Shown: positions 9,202 to 18,413 of the stretch, one piece after another
How the letters are laid out: each line of letters opens with the position of its first letter
How positions within the stretch are numbered: the first letter of the stretch is position 1
NCBI RefSeq assembly: GCF_004005485.1
Contig: NZ_RZUL01000010.1
Span: forward strand, 1-47,719
Direction: 5' to 3'
DNA length: 47,719 nucleotides
DNA from: Sphingobium algorifonticola
Lineage (GTDB): Bacteria; Pseudomonadota; Alphaproteobacteria; Sphingomonadales; Sphingomonadaceae
Position numbers and translations under genes: made by a program
The notes under the pieces: generated by a model
What the model saw: only the letters and a program-made list of their open reading frames with translations
The model's database searches: none
Told to the model about the DNA's origin: nothing

Positions 9202-10410
9202 ATGAAGATACAATCGGCCAAGGTGATCGTGACATGCCCCGGGCGCAATTTCGTGACGCTGAAAATCGAGACCGACCAAGGGGTTTATGGGATCGGTGAC
9301 GCAACGCTGAACGGGCGCGAACTTTCGGTCGCTTCCTATCTGGAGGACCATGTCATACCCTCCCTGATCGGCATGGATCCGCGACGGATTGAGGACATCT
9401 GGCAATATCTCTATCGCGGTGCCTATTGGCGGCGCGGCCCGGTGACAATGCGCGCCATCGCGGCGGTCGATATGGCGTTATGGGACATCAAGGCCAAGAT
9501 GGCGGGCATGCCCCTGTATCAGTTGCTCGGCGGACGCAGCCGCGACGGCGTAATGGTCTATGGCCATGCCAATGGCGGCGACATTGCCGAAACGGTTGAA
9601 GCCGTCGGCTTTTATGTCGACATGGGCTACAAGGCTATTCGCGCGCAGACCGGTGTGCCCGGGATCAAGGACGCTTATGGCGTGGGCCGCGGCAAGCTCT
9701 ATTACGAACCGGCTGACGCCAGCCTGCCCTCAGTAACCGGATGGGACACGCGCAAAGCGCTGAACCACGTACCAAAGCTGTTCGAGGAACTGCGCAAGAC
9801 ATTTGGCTTTGACTATCATCTGCTGCACGATGGTCATCACCGCTACACGCCGCAGGAAGCCGCTAACCTCGGCAAAATGCTGGAGCCTTATCAACTGTTC
9901 TGGCTAGAAGATTGCACGCCCGCAGAGAATCAGGAGGCGTTCAAGCTGGTGCGCCAGCACACCGTTACACCGCTCGCAGTAGGCGAGATTTTCAACACCA
10001 TCTGGGATTGCAAGGACCTTATCCAGAATCAGCTGATCGATTATATCCGCGCCACCGTGCTTGGTGCAGGCGGCCTGACGCATCTGCGCCGGATTGCTGA
10101 CTTTGCTAGCCTCTACCAGGTGCGCACCGGCTGCCATGGCGCGACCGACCTGTCGCCAGTAACCATGGGTTGCGCGCTGCATTTCGATACATGGGTCCCC
10201 AATTTTGGCATTCAGGAGTATATGCGGCACACCGCCGAAACCGACGCTGTTTTCCCGCATGACTATCGGTTCGAGGCAGGACTGATGTATTGCGGTGAGG
10301 CGCCCGGCCATGGCGTCGATATCGACGAGGCGCTGGCGGCAAGATATCCCTACAAGCCAGCCTATCTACCTGTCGCACGGCTGGAAGACGGGACAATGTG
10401 GAACTGGTGA
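9202..10410 (+). CDS. manD: D-mannonate dehydratase (enolase superfamily)
   Basis: Converts D-mannonate to 2-keto-3-deoxy-D-gluconate in hexuronate catabolism; cytosolic, Mg-dependent. From the ATG at 9202 the product is 402 residues, the length I recall for the structurally characterised N. aromaticivorans ManD, and the sequence closely matches it (ITQ-type N-terminus, [72 protein letters not shown]). Metal ligands of the barrel (the Asp in LLHDGHH, Glu in LEDC, Glu in GEIF) and the catalytic-loop sequence [20 protein letters not shown] are present. An in-frame ATG at 9172 would add ten residues, but the AGGAGGGG at 9181-9188 serves the 9202 start. No other hexuronate gene is adjacent. Confidence 0.93.
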   Translation: MKIQSAKVIVTCPGRNFVTLKIETDQGVYGIGDATLNGRELSVASYLEDHVIPSLIGMDPRRIEDIWQYLYRGAYWRRGPVTMRAIAAVDMALWDIKAKMAGMPLYQLLGGRSRDGVMVYGHANGGDIAETVEAVGFYVDMGYKAIRAQTGVPGIKDAYGVGRGKLYYEPADASLPSVTGWDTRKALNHVPKLFEELRKTFGFDYHLLHDGHHRYTPQEAANLGKMLEPYQLFWLEDCTPAENQEAFKLVRQHTVTPLAVGEIFNTIWDCKDLIQNQLIDYIRATVLGAGGLTHLRRIADFASLYQVRTGCHGATDLSPVTMGCALHFDTWVPNFGIQEYMRHTAETDAVFPHDYRFEAGLMYCGEAPGHGVDIDEALAARYPYKPAYLPVARLEDGTMWNW

Positions 10411-10727
10411 CCGATGCGGGTCGCTCTGGTCGGGGAAGTCATAAAGGTGTCGAGCGGACGTAGTGCGAAAGGCGGAGCACGTTCGACGACAGTGATCGCC
10501 ACCGGCTCTGGCACCAAAGGAACGAGGCATCGCCCTAATGCGACCGCGCGACCGCGCGACCGCATCGACGACAATCGATCTACCAACGCTCAATGACAAG
10601 GCGCTGTCGCAAAGTGACGTCACGTCGATGGCTGCAGATTAACAGTGAATGCCCTGCAACGAAATTGTGGTGAAGCTGCGGACCGAAAGCCCGATGCAGA
10701 TCTTTCGGTCGTGCAGGCTCCTCGTTT
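10411..10727. other. Non-coding gap between converging manD and MBL-fold gene
   Basis: 317 bp between two converging genes. A 60-codon frame from 10414 has no recognisable family or ribosome-binding site and is not called. The only structure noted is the short tandem repeat at 10540-10563. Confidence 0.45.
10540..10563. repeat. Three tandem copies of GCGACCGC
   Basis: Three perfect head-to-tail copies of the 8-mer GCGACCGC. They are non-coding, in the gap downstream of manD. Probably a slippage-prone microrepeat; no function is inferred. Confidence 0.8.
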
Positions 10728-11696
10728 TCAGAACTGGTCGAGATCGTTCGCCAGCGTCACCGGACCGCGATAATGTGCGCCAATTTGGTCGATATAGCCC
10801 TGTGTTCGCAACGGGTCGGGCGTGCCAGCGGCGAAATGGGTGATGACCAGCGCCTTCACCCCTGCCTTCGCAGCCAGCTGGCCCACGGCTTCGGGCGTCA
10901 GATGATGGGTTGAAAGGTGCTGCACCAACTGCTGCTTGGCTTGCGGGGGCATATCCAGTGAGTTGCGCGCGACATTGGCCATGGTGCCGCCCATATCGAT
11001 CATCTCGCTGACCAGCAGGTCCGCGCCCTGCGCGAGTTTCTCGACCGCCGCACTGGGCCCGGTATCGCCGGTGTAGACGATCGAACGACCCGGCACATCG
11101 AAACGCAGCGACAGCGATTTGTAGTTACGATCCTGGGTGCTGCCGGGCGCAAAGTCATAATGGGAGTTCTGTGCGGCAGTTACGGTGAACCCATCAACCG
11201 ATACGCGTTCGCCATCGCCCAGTTCGATCACCGCCACCGTGTCGGCAGGGGGTGCCCAGTGCTGACCAGGGATGCCATAACCGACGCGAGCGGCGGGTTG
11301 CATCGATGCGACCATGCCCGCCACCAGTTCGCGCGTGCCCGGCGGGCCGTAGACGGTGATCGGCTCTCGCTGGTTGGTCTGGTTGCGCAAACCCAGCACG
11401 GCAGACAGGCCGCCGGTGTGATCGACATGCAGATGGCTGAGGAACACCGCGCGCACCCGCGGCAGGAGAATCCCCGCGCGGGCGAGCTGCTGCACCGCTC
11501 CATCGCCCGCATCCACCAGATACACCTTGCCCTGATGCACCAGCGCGTTGGCCGGCTGCGATCGTTCAGGGGACGGCACTGGCCCGCCCATCGTGCCAAG
11601 CGTGATGAAGCCGTCGTTGGCTGGCGCAGGCTGTGCCGGAGCCGGAGTCGCCAAGAAGAGGACAGCCAGCACCGGAGCGACGAACAACTTTCCCAC
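10728..11696 (-). CDS. Exported metallo-beta-lactamase-fold hydrolase (AtsA/RNase Z-like group)
   Basis: 322 residues starting at a GTG that overlaps the TonB-receptor TAG by one base (TAGTG), so the two genes are coupled. A signal peptide is evident (about residues 1-22, ending APAQP). The fold signature HLHVDH (His88, His90, Asp92, His93) supplies the metal site. VDAGDG precedes it, and IVYTGDTGP plus a final VITHF carry the later ligands. It resembles the arylsulfatase AtsA/RNase Z branch rather than a beta-lactamase. The likely role is periplasmic hydrolysis of an ester, sulfate ester or lactone of the compound taken up by the adjacent receptor; this is inferred from position. Confidence 0.85.
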   Translation of the reverse strand: MGKLFVAPVLAVLFLATPAPAQPAPANDGFITLGTMGGPVPSPERSQPANALVHQGKVYLVDAGDGAVQQLARAGILLPRVRAVFLSHLHVDHTGGLSAVLGLRNQTNQREPITVYGPPGTRELVAGMVASMQPAARVGYGIPGQHWAPPADTVAVIELGDGERVSVDGFTVTAAQNSHYDFAPGSTQDRNYKSLSLRFDVPGRSIVYTGDTGPSAAVEKLAQGADLLVSEMIDMGGTMANVARNSLDMPPQAKQQLVQHLSTHHLTPEAVGQLAAKAGVKALVITHFAAGTPDPLRTQGYIDQIGAHYRGPVTLANDLDQF

Positions 11697-14005
11697 TAGA
11701 AATTATACCCCAATCTTATGCCGTAGGTCCGGGGCGGACGCAGTGTACCAACTGGGAAGTCGAGGATCGGGCGGGTGCCCGCGCGTGCCAGCACTTCTTC
11801 ATCGGTAATGTTGTTGATAAATCCCGTGATACTCCATCCGCCCGCGCTTTCCAGCGTGGCATAGGCATCGGCCATGGCGAAGCTGCCCTGACGTTCTTCC
11901 GGCCGGAAATTCGAATTCAAGAAGCGACTGCTTTCGATATTGCCGCGCGCTCCCAGAACCAGGTCAAGTTCACCGGTCAGCGCAAACGTCCGCTCATAGC
12001 CCATATTGATCGCCCATTTCGGCGAGTTGACGGTTGGCCTGCCCGAACAGTCGATATCGAAGAATCGCGCAGCATTGACGCCGGGATTGGCCAGGCGGCT
12101 GCCCAATGTAGTGCATCCCGTGGTAACCGGTGCGCCGGTAGGCGAGAAATTGGCCGTTATGAGACTATTATATTTGCCGTTGAGATACTGAACGTTCAGG
12201 CTGAACAAGTCATTGCGGCTGGGCGCGAACCGCGCCTCGAACTCTGCACCATAAATGCGCGATTTGCCGGCATTAACCGTCGTAGACCCTTGCGCAAATA
12301 TCCCGCCTGCGGTGCGTACACCGCCCACGAATGTGATCTGCTGGTCCTTGTAGTCCCAATAAAAGGCCTCAATGTTAAGCTGCAACTTGTTGTCAAAGAA
12401 GCGATTTTTTGCACCAACGGTGAACGCGGTCAAGTTTTCCGGGGCAAAGGTGTTGTTGGGGGGCTGGGCAACGAAAAAGCCGCCAGATTTGAAGCCAGTC
12501 GCCGCATTGGCATAGATTAGCGACTGTGGACCTGCATCCCATTCCAGCCCTGCCTTCCAGGTGAACTTTTCGAACGAAAGATCGCCGGTGAACGGGGCGC
12601 TGAGTGGCGGGGTGATAGGGCCGGGCAGACCGCCTGATGCCACTGACGTGAACTGTTCCTTGTCCTCCTTGGTGTAGCGTCCACCTGCTACCAGCCGCAA
12701 CGCATCGGTGATGTCGAAGGTCAACTGGCCAAAGGCGGCAATGCTCTCAGTGCTGAGCCGTGGTGTGAAGCGTGTGGTGGAGATATTGCCCTGACGGAAG
12801 AAGTTTTCGGTAATCTGGTTTTCACCGAAGTAGAAGACACCCAGCACATAACGCAGCCGCTGGTCGTCGTTCGATGCAAGGCGAACTTCCAGCGATGTCT
12901 GCTCGGCCAGATCGGTCACCGTTCCGGCAAAGCCCGGCAAATATGTGAGCAAATTGACATCAGACCGACGATAGGCCGGAATGACCGTCAGCGTACCAAA
13001 ACCCATATCGCCCACGATGGTGGCGCTGACTCCAATGAATTCATTGTCCAGAAAGCCATCGCTTCCAGGAAGTGCGACGCAGCCGCTGTTCACGAAATTG
13101 CCCGCACCGCCGCAAAAGGGCGGGGCCACAATTCCTGACGCAAGCCTGCGGATCGCCGCATGCGCAACTGGATCGGAAATACCGACACGGTCTTCCAGCG
13201 GCGGTACGGCATAGCGCGCCTCAGGCAGCAGGACCGCGCCTGCACCCTTGCCGCGTTGGTTGTAATAATCGGCGACCAGGGTCATCGACCAGCGGTCGGA
13301 CGGTTCGATCAGCAGGGACGCACGGAAAGCCTCACCCTTGTCATCGTCATAGCCGTCGGAAATGTATCCGTCGCGATCGACGATCTGGCCCGCCAGACGC
13401 AGCGCGACGGTATCGCCGATGGGAATGTTCAGCGCGAGCGAGGCCTTTTTGCTGTCGTAATTGCCATATTCGAACAGGCCTTCGCCGCTAAACGTCCCCA
13501 GCACCGGCTTTTTGGGAATGACGTTGATCGCGCCGCCGGTGGCATTGCGGCCATACAGCGTACCCTGCGGCCCCTTGACCACCTCGACCCGCTCAAGGTC
13601 GTAAAACACGCCGGCAGGCGCCGTGGGCCGACCGACATAGATGCCGTTGAAGTTGAAGGCGACGGCGTTTTCCGCAAAGGAATTCTGCGAGTTGGTGCCG
13701 ACGCCGCGCAGAAAGAAGCTGGTCGTGCCGCCGGTCGGCTGAACGACGAGCGACGGCACCAGGCGGCCAAGATTGGCGGTTTCGGTGATGCCGGACTTCG
13801 TCAGATCGTCGCCGGTCACCGCAGTGACGGCAACCGCAGCACGCTGTAGGCTCTCTTCGCGCCGCTGTGCGGTCACAACGATTTCGCCGAGGCCCTCGGC
13901 CTGATCTTCGACCGTGGATCCGGCGGTGGCGGCATCCTGTGCTAAAGCTACGGCGGGCACCGCGAATACCGCGAACGCCGTTGTAGCCAACAAAATTGCT
14001 TTCAT
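11696..14005 (-). CDS. TonB-dependent outer-membrane receptor
   Basis: 769 residues from the ATG at 14005, which has GGGAGAGGA in front. A signal peptide covers about residues 1-22 (LLATTAFAVFAVPAVALAQ). It is followed by a TonB-box-like EIVVTAQRRE, a plug domain with the typical RVEVVKGPQGTLYGRNATGGAINV, and a 22-strand-type beta-barrel ending in RLGYNF. Such receptors in sphingomonads import aromatic and other small organic compounds across the outer membrane. It is divergent from the NodD-like LysR gene (135 bp apart) and cotranscribed with the MBL-fold hydrolase. That suggests it brings in the substrate of, or a compound controlled with, the downstream catabolic operon. An iron-siderophore role cannot be excluded. 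Confidence 0.92.
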   Translation of the reverse strand: MKAILLATTAFAVFAVPAVALAQDAATAGSTVEDQAEGLGEIVVTAQRREESLQRAAVAVTAVTGDDLTKSGITETANLGRLVPSLVVQPTGGTTSFFLRGVGTNSQNSFAENAVAFNFNGIYVGRPTAPAGVFYDLERVEVVKGPQGTLYGRNATGGAINVIPKKPVLGTFSGEGLFEYGNYDSKKASLALNIPIGDTVALRLAGQIVDRDGYISDGYDDDKGEAFRASLLIEPSDRWSMTLVADYYNQRGKGAGAVLLPEARYAVPPLEDRVGISDPVAHAAIRRLASGIVAPPFCGGAGNFVNSGCVALPGSDGFLDNEFIGVSATIVGDMGFGTLTVIPAYRRSDVNLLTYLPGFAGTVTDLAEQTSLEVRLASNDDQRLRYVLGVFYFGENQITENFFRQGNISTTRFTPRLSTESIAAFGQLTFDITDALRLVAGGRYTKEDKEQFTSVASGGLPGPITPPLSAPFTGDLSFEKFTWKAGLEWDAGPQSLIYANAATGFKSGGFFVAQPPNNTFAPENLTAFTVGAKNRFFDNKLQLNIEAFYWDYKDQQITFVGGVRTAGGIFAQGSTTVNAGKSRIYGAEFEARFAPSRNDLFSLNVQYLNGKYNSLITANFSPTGAPVTTGCTTLGSRLANPGVNAARFFDIDCSGRPTVNSPKWAINMGYERTFALTGELDLVLGARGNIESSRFLNSNFRPEERQGSFAMADAYATLESAGGWSITGFINNITDEEVLARAGTRPILDFPVGTLRPPRTYGIRLGYNF

Positions 14006-14140
14006 AAATCCTCTCCCCAACGATGCGTGATGCCTTGCTTGGGCAACCACTATTTCGAAGAGAGATAACAGAGGGGCTAGGCATAGGTGAAATCTTTTGT
14101 TTTAATGATGATCTAGTAATGTTATGGATAGATATCAGCG
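14006..14140. promoter_or_regulatory. Shared divergent promoter region of the TonB receptor and LysR genes
   Basis: 135 bp between divergent starts. AAATCTTTTGTTTTAA (14090-14105) is close to AAATCTGATGTTTAA (15061-15075) in the operon 1 promoter, differing mainly by a one-base insertion. It may be a second, weaker site of the same LysR regulator, allowing autoregulation and control of the receptor. No experimentally defined consensus is available. Confidence 0.4.
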
Positions 14141-15046
14141 ATGCGGTTCAAAGGTCTCGACCTCAATCTCTTGGTTGCCTTCAACGTGTTGATGGATACG
14201 CGGAGCGTTTCGCGTGCGGCACACCAACTGAACCTCAGCCAGCCTGCGATGAGCGCGGCGCTGGGCCGATTGCGTGACTATTTCGGTGATGACCTGCTTG
14301 TGCTTCAGGGCAAGCGCATGTTCCCGACACCATATGCCGAATCGCTCGTTCCGATGGTACAGGACACGCTGCGCCGTATCGATGCGCTGATCACCACGTC
14401 GACCAGCTTCGATCCTGAAACGTCGCAGCGCGTGTTCCGCCTGATCGCATCCGACTATATCACTGCTGCGGTTATTGCGCCCTTGTCACGCCACCTTGCG
14501 CATGTTGCGCCCGGTATCCGGCTCGAAGTCGTACTACCATCCGATGGCAGCGCCGATCTGATCGCGCAGGGTGCATTTGACCTACTTATTACGCCCGAGG
14601 AGTTCATAAACCCGAGCCAGCCTGCCGAGCTTCTGTTCGAAGAACGTCATGTCATTGTCGGGTGGAACAAAAACCCGATTTTCAAACGTACCATTAGCCT
14701 GGACGACATTGTCAGTGCCGGCCACGTCAGCGTACATATGGGCAACCAGCGGACCAGCGCCTTTGCTGACAGTGTCATGGATAAGCTGGGCCATTTTCGC
14801 CGTATCGACATGACGGCGTCGTCGTTTACCGTCGTACCTTGGCTGATCATCGAAACCGATCGCCTGGCGCTGATGCACGAGCGGCTGGCTCGTTGCATGG
14901 CGCAGATGTTCCCGCTCGCAATGGCTTCGATACCCTTTTCTTTCCCGGCGATGCGCGAAATGATGCAATTCAACCACGCCAGATCCGCCGATGATGGCTT
15001 GGCCTGGCTGCGGGACGAACTGCGACGGCACAGTGCACTGGATTGA
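14141..15046 (+). CDS. NodD-like LysR-family transcriptional regulator
   Basis: 301 residues. The N-terminus MRFKGLDLNLLVAFNVLMD...LSQPAMSAALGRLRDYFGDDLLV is the hallmark of the NodD branch of LysR proteins (HTH about residues 8-65). A PBP2-type effector domain follows (about 90-295). NodD proteins bind ATC-N9-GAT 'nod boxes' and respond to flavonoids. Such a box lies at 15055-15069, in the gap between this gene and the FAD hydroxylase. It is divergent from the TonB receptor. It is the probable activator of the 15181-24980 operon. NodD-like regulators outside rhizobia have other effectors too, so the ligand is not fixed by family alone. Confidence 0.93.
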   Translation: MRFKGLDLNLLVAFNVLMDTRSVSRAAHQLNLSQPAMSAALGRLRDYFGDDLLVLQGKRMFPTPYAESLVPMVQDTLRRIDALITTSTSFDPETSQRVFRLIASDYITAAVIAPLSRHLAHVAPGIRLEVVLPSDGSADLIAQGAFDLLITPEEFINPSQPAELLFEERHVIVGWNKNPIFKRTISLDDIVSAGHVSVHMGNQRTSAFADSVMDKLGHFRRIDMTASSFTVVPWLIIETDRLALMHERLARCMAQMFPLAMASIPFSFPAMREMMQFNHARSADDGLAWLRDELRRHSALD

Positions 15047-15054
15047 GCAAGTTA

Positions 15055-15104
15055 ATCCATAAATCTGATGTTTAAGTATCCAAACAATAATATTTACAGA
15101 TTTA
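15055..15104 (+). promoter_or_regulatory. Nod-box-like LysR site and long-range inverted repeat upstream of operon 1
   Basis: ATC (15055-15057), nine bases, then GAT (15067-15069) gives the ATC-N9-GAT core recognised by NodD-type regulators. The octamers TAAATCTG (15060-15067) and CAGATTTA (15097-15104) form a perfect inverted repeat with a 29-bp spacer. Together they span the region expected for a LysR recognition/activation site about 80-125 bp before the first operon gene. Confidence 0.55.
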
Positions 15105-15180
15105 CCTCTCTCGCCTTATCCTCGGGTCACAATAGAGCAAGCTCGGTTACGCAATCCCCGGGGCGGAGAGGCAATCCAGC

Positions 15181-16299
15181 ATGAAAAACATGCAAATATT
15201 GGTCGTGGGTGGCGGCATCGGCGGGCTGACATCAGCCATCGCGCTTTGCCGTGCCGGTCACACCGTCGAAGTTATCGAACGCGATCCAAACTGGTCGGTT
15301 TATGGCGTCGGCATCATACAGCAGGGCAATGTCATTCGCGCAATGACCGAACTCGGACTGATCGACGATTACATCGGTGCCGGTTTTGGCTTTGATCGGG
15401 TACAAGTTTATATCCCTACCGGCCAATGCGTTGCAGACATTCCCACGCCGCGCTTGGTCGACGGCTATCCGAGCAATGTCGGCATCGGCAGGCCCGCGCT
15501 GCATAAGGTGCTGGGTGACCGCGCCAAAGGCGCTGGGGCACAGATTCGCCTCGGTGTAACGGTCGATACGCTGGTCGATGATGGGGAAGGTGTGTCGGTC
15601 ACGTTCAGCGACGGTTCGACTGGCAGGTACGACCTCGTCATCGGTGCGGATGGGCTGTATTCGCAGACACGCGAAACCATTTTCCCCGATGCACCCAAGC
15701 CAGAATTTACTGGTCAGTCGGTTTGGCGCTACAATTTCAAGCGCACGCCTGATGTGGTCGGCCTGCAGGCTTATGAAGGGCCAACCGGCATTGGCTTGGT
15801 GCCCCTTTCCGATGAACTGATGTACATGTACGTCACGACGCCGGAGCCGGGCAATCCATGGTATGCCAAGGAAGACTTGGCGAGCACCATGCGCAGCAAG
15901 ATCGCAAACATTCCTTCGCCCGCCATCAAGGCACTGGTCGACCAGATCACCCAAGACCATGAAGTCGTGTACAAACCGCTCGAATGGATTTTGCTGGAAG
16001 GGCCATGGCACAAGGGCCGGGTCGTTTTGCTGGGCGACGCCGTGCATGCGACTACACCGCATCTGGGTCAGGGCGCCGGCATGGCTATCGAAGATGCGTT
16101 GGTTTTGGCGGCCGAGTTGGCAAGAGCCGACTCCATTGAGCCCGCGTTGACGGCCTATCGCAATCGCCGCTTCGAACGGTGTCGCTACATTGTCGAATCC
16201 TCCCGCGCCATCTGTTTCGGCCAGATCGGCAAAGGGCCGCTGGTCGATAACGCGCACGCAACAAGGGACATGTTCATGAAGGTGGCAGAGCCAATTTGA
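15181..16299 (+). CDS. FAD-dependent aromatic hydroxylase (PHBH-fold, group A flavoprotein monooxygenase)
   Basis: Likely hydroxylates a phenolic ring with NAD(P)H and O2, preparing it for cleavage. 372 residues. The dinucleotide-binding GGGIGG lies at residues 10-15, the DG motif in VIGADGLYS (157-158), and the GD motif in VVLLGDAVHATTPHLGQGAGMAIEDA (285-286), all three class signatures. Related families are salicylate and 3-hydroxybenzoate 6-hydroxylases; the sequence also recalls flavonoid A-ring hydroxylases of the FdeE type (memory, not tested). The start ATG has GGAGAGG in front. First gene of a tightly packed operon; the next gene is an extradiol dioxygenase 36 bp downstream. Confidence 0.9.
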   Translation: MKNMQILVVGGGIGGLTSAIALCRAGHTVEVIERDPNWSVYGVGIIQQGNVIRAMTELGLIDDYIGAGFGFDRVQVYIPTGQCVADIPTPRLVDGYPSNVGIGRPALHKVLGDRAKGAGAQIRLGVTVDTLVDDGEGVSVTFSDGSTGRYDLVIGADGLYSQTRETIFPDAPKPEFTGQSVWRYNFKRTPDVVGLQAYEGPTGIGLVPLSDELMYMYVTTPEPGNPWYAKEDLASTMRSKIANIPSPAIKALVDQITQDHEVVYKPLEWILLEGPWHKGRVVLLGDAVHATTPHLGQGAGMAIEDALVLAAELARADSIEPALTAYRNRRFERCRYIVESSRAICFGQIGKGPLVDNAHATRDMFMKVAEPI

Positions 16300-16335
16300 A
16301 TCTGTAATCTTCTAATTTCTTCAAGGATTTAACTT

Positions 16336-17238
16336 ATGACACGTGTCAGCGAAATTCGCTACGTCGGCTATGCCGTGACCGATCTTGCCGCCGAAGCGGC
16401 CTTCTACCGCGATGTCTGGGGCCTGAAAGAGGCTGGCGAGCAGAACGGGATGCTGCACTTTGCTGCTGAGGGCAGTGACGAGCTTTATGTCGTGCGCCTG
16501 CGTGAGGCGGACACGCAGCGGATCGACGTCATCACCCTTGCCGCGAACAGCCGTGCCGATGTCGATGCGCTGCACGTCAAGGTCGCGGCCTATGGTTGCC
16601 AGATTATATTCGCACCCAAGGCGCTCGAAACGCTGGGCGGCGGCTATGGCTTTCGGTTCTTCAGCAAGGACGGCCTGCCATTCGAGATTTCAAGCGATGT
16701 CGCCCGCGGCACATCGCGCGAGCTCATTCGCTGGGAAGGCATTCCGCAAAAGATCAGCCATATCGTCCTGCATTCGCCCGACCACAAGGAAATGGTTCGG
16801 TTCTTCACCGATGTGCTTGGCTTCAAGGTCAGCGACTGGCTGGGCGATTTCATGTGCTTCCTGCGGTGCAACCAGTGGCACCACCGCATCGCATTGCTGC
16901 CTGGCCCAGCCTGCCTCAACCACGTCGCCTATGACATGCTCAGCGTCGATGACATGATGCGCGGCATTCATCGGCTGAAGCAGCAGGGCACCGATATTCG
17001 CTGGGGCCCCGGCCGCCACACCGCCGGAAACAACACCTTCAGCTACTTCACCACGCCCGGCGGTTTTGCGGTCGAATATACCGCCGAACTGGAGGAAGTG
17101 GATGATGCCACATGGGAGGCCAAGGTCCACACCCCTGCCCCCATGATCATGGATCAATGGGGCGTAGGCGTGGGTGGACCGCAGACCATGCCGCACCCTG
17201 CGCCGGACGCAGGCCTGTTCCAGCCTGTTGGAGTCTGA
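16336..17238 (+). CDS. Type I extradiol ring-cleavage dioxygenase (VOC superfamily)
   Basis: 300 residues with two VOC modules. The N-terminal copy (about 1-125) is structural. The C-terminal copy (about 138-255) carries the Fe(II) facial triad His142 (ISHIVLHSP), His196 (LNHVAYD) and Glu247 (AVEYTAE). His182-His183 match the second-shell acid/base region of BphC-like enzymes. It would open a catechol-type ring next to the diol, acting on the product of the upstream FAD hydroxylase. AAGGA precedes the start. The size and two-module layout are those of 2,3-dihydroxybiphenyl dioxygenase-like enzymes acting on bulky catechols, rather than simple catechol. Confidence 0.9.
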   Translation: MTRVSEIRYVGYAVTDLAAEAAFYRDVWGLKEAGEQNGMLHFAAEGSDELYVVRLREADTQRIDVITLAANSRADVDALHVKVAAYGCQIIFAPKALETLGGGYGFRFFSKDGLPFEISSDVARGTSRELIRWEGIPQKISHIVLHSPDHKEMVRFFTDVLGFKVSDWLGDFMCFLRCNQWHHRIALLPGPACLNHVAYDMLSVDDMMRGIHRLKQQGTDIRWGPGRHTAGNNTFSYFTTPGGFAVEYTAELEEVDDATWEAKVHTPAPMIMDQWGVGVGGPQTMPHPAPDAGLFQPVGV

Positions 17239-17243
17239 ACGTC

Positions 17244-18413
17244 ATGGCGCTTTTTGAGTATTTCCCGAATTATGTATGGAATCTGTCGGTCTCGATCGCG
17301 CTGGAAAGTGGCGGCAAGATTGGAGAGATTATCGACATGTGCAAGCCGATCCGCGATGCGGCGGCAAATGGTGAAGACGCGGGCACCGGCGCGTTCCTGC
17401 AGCAATGGGTGGCGATGGGCGAAAAGCTGATCGCACTTGCCGCCGAGGATGAGGCACGCGGTCGCAGCCTTTCTGCTTCCAGGAAGCTCGAGCGCGCCGC
17501 CCTCTACCTCCTGGTGGGTGAACGCATGCAGGGCCATGGCAACCCTGCGCGTATTGCTACCTTTGCAATGGCGCAGGATACATTCGCCAAGGCGATGAAG
17601 TTGGGCAACCACCCGATCGAGCGTGTGATGATACCCTATGAGGGCAGCGAATATCCCGCGCTTTATGTCCGCGCGCCAGGAGAAGGCCCCAAGCCGGTGG
17701 TGGTTTACTGCAATGGCCTCGATAGCTCGAAGGAGCTGCTTTACTGGTCCAACCTGCCCCAGGCGCTGGCAGCACGCGGCATTTCCACGCTCTGTGTCGA
17801 TCAGCCGGGCACGGGCGAGGCGCTGCGCATCGGCAACCTGCCCGCCACGCCGCATTCGGAAAAATGGGCATCGCCTGCGGTCGATTGGCTGGAGAAGCAG
17901 CCCGATGTCGATCCCTCGCATATCGGCATGACCGGCATTTCGCTCGGCGGCCATTTTGCCCCGCGCGCTGTCGCTTTCGAACCGCGCTTTGCTAGCGGCG
18001 CCGTCTGGGGGGCCAACCACAATTGGGCCGAAGTCCAGCAGAAACGCCTCCGCCGCGAGGGCGAAAATCCGGTACCGCATTACTGGGCGCATGTGATGTG
18101 GGTGTTCGGCGCAAAGGACATGGACGATTTCCATGAAAAGTCGAAGGACATGCACCTCAACGGCGTGATGGAACGGATCAAGGTGCCGTTCCTCGTCACC
18201 CATGGCGAGCAGGACCGGCAAATCGGCCTGGAATATGCGCACCAAAGCTACGACCAGTTGACGAGCAGCCCCAAGCGCGAGCTGAAAATCTTCACCCCGC
18301 GTGAAGGCGGCGTCGAGCATGTCGGCGCTGACAATATGTCCTATGGCTGCGACTATATTGCCGACTGGTTCGCCGAAACATTGGGCGGCGATACCGCCGG
18401 AAAGTCTGCATAA
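17244..18413 (+). CDS. Alpha/beta hydrolase with helical N-terminal domain (2,6-dihydroxypseudooxynicotine-hydrolase-like C-C hydrolase)
   Basis: 389 residues from the ATG at 17244, five bases after the dioxygenase stop; a longer frame from 17112 lies inside the dioxygenase gene. An all-helical N-terminal domain (about 1-120) precedes an alpha/beta hydrolase core. The nucleophile is Ser233 in GISLGG, with Asp324 (GEQDR) and His359 (GVEHVG) completing a triad. This layout matches FrsA/DUF1100-type proteins and 2,6-dihydroxypseudooxynicotine hydrolase, which cleaves a C-C bond next to a ketone on a hydroxylated ring. In this operon it most likely hydrolyses the ring-fission product or a 1,3-dicarbonyl. 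The gene ends in TAATG, overlapping the next start by one base. Confidence 0.85.
   Translation: MALFEYFPNYVWNLSVSIALESGGKIGEIIDMCKPIRDAAANGEDAGTGAFLQQWVAMGEKLIALAAEDEARGRSLSASRKLERAALYLLVGERMQGHGNPARIATFAMAQDTFAKAMKLGNHPIERVMIPYEGSEYPALYVRAPGEGPKPVVVYCNGLDSSKELLYWSNLPQALAARGISTLCVDQPGTGEALRIGNLPATPHSEKWASPAVDWLEKQPDVDPSHIGMTGISLGGHFAPRAVAFEPRFASGAVWGANHNWAEVQQKRLRREGENPVPHYWAHVMWVFGAKDMDDFHEKSKDMHLNGVMERIKVPFLVTHGEQDRQIGLEYAHQSYDQLTSSPKRELKIFTPREGGVEHVGADNMSYGCDYIADWFAETLGGDTAGKSA

Noticed and set aside
10540..10563. Iterons or an origin of replication
   Set aside because: Only three 8-bp GC-rich units, no A/T-rich region and no replication gene nearby.
15232..16257. Long open frame (341 codons) on the minus strand
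   Set aside because: Lies wholly antisense to the FAD hydroxylase, has Cys/His/Arg-rich composition and no family signature; a codon-bias shadow.
17154..18320. 388-codon minus-strand frame
   Set aside because: Antisense to the C-C hydrolase, whose Ser/Asp/His triad and operon spacing are clear; the reverse frame has no start signal or domain.
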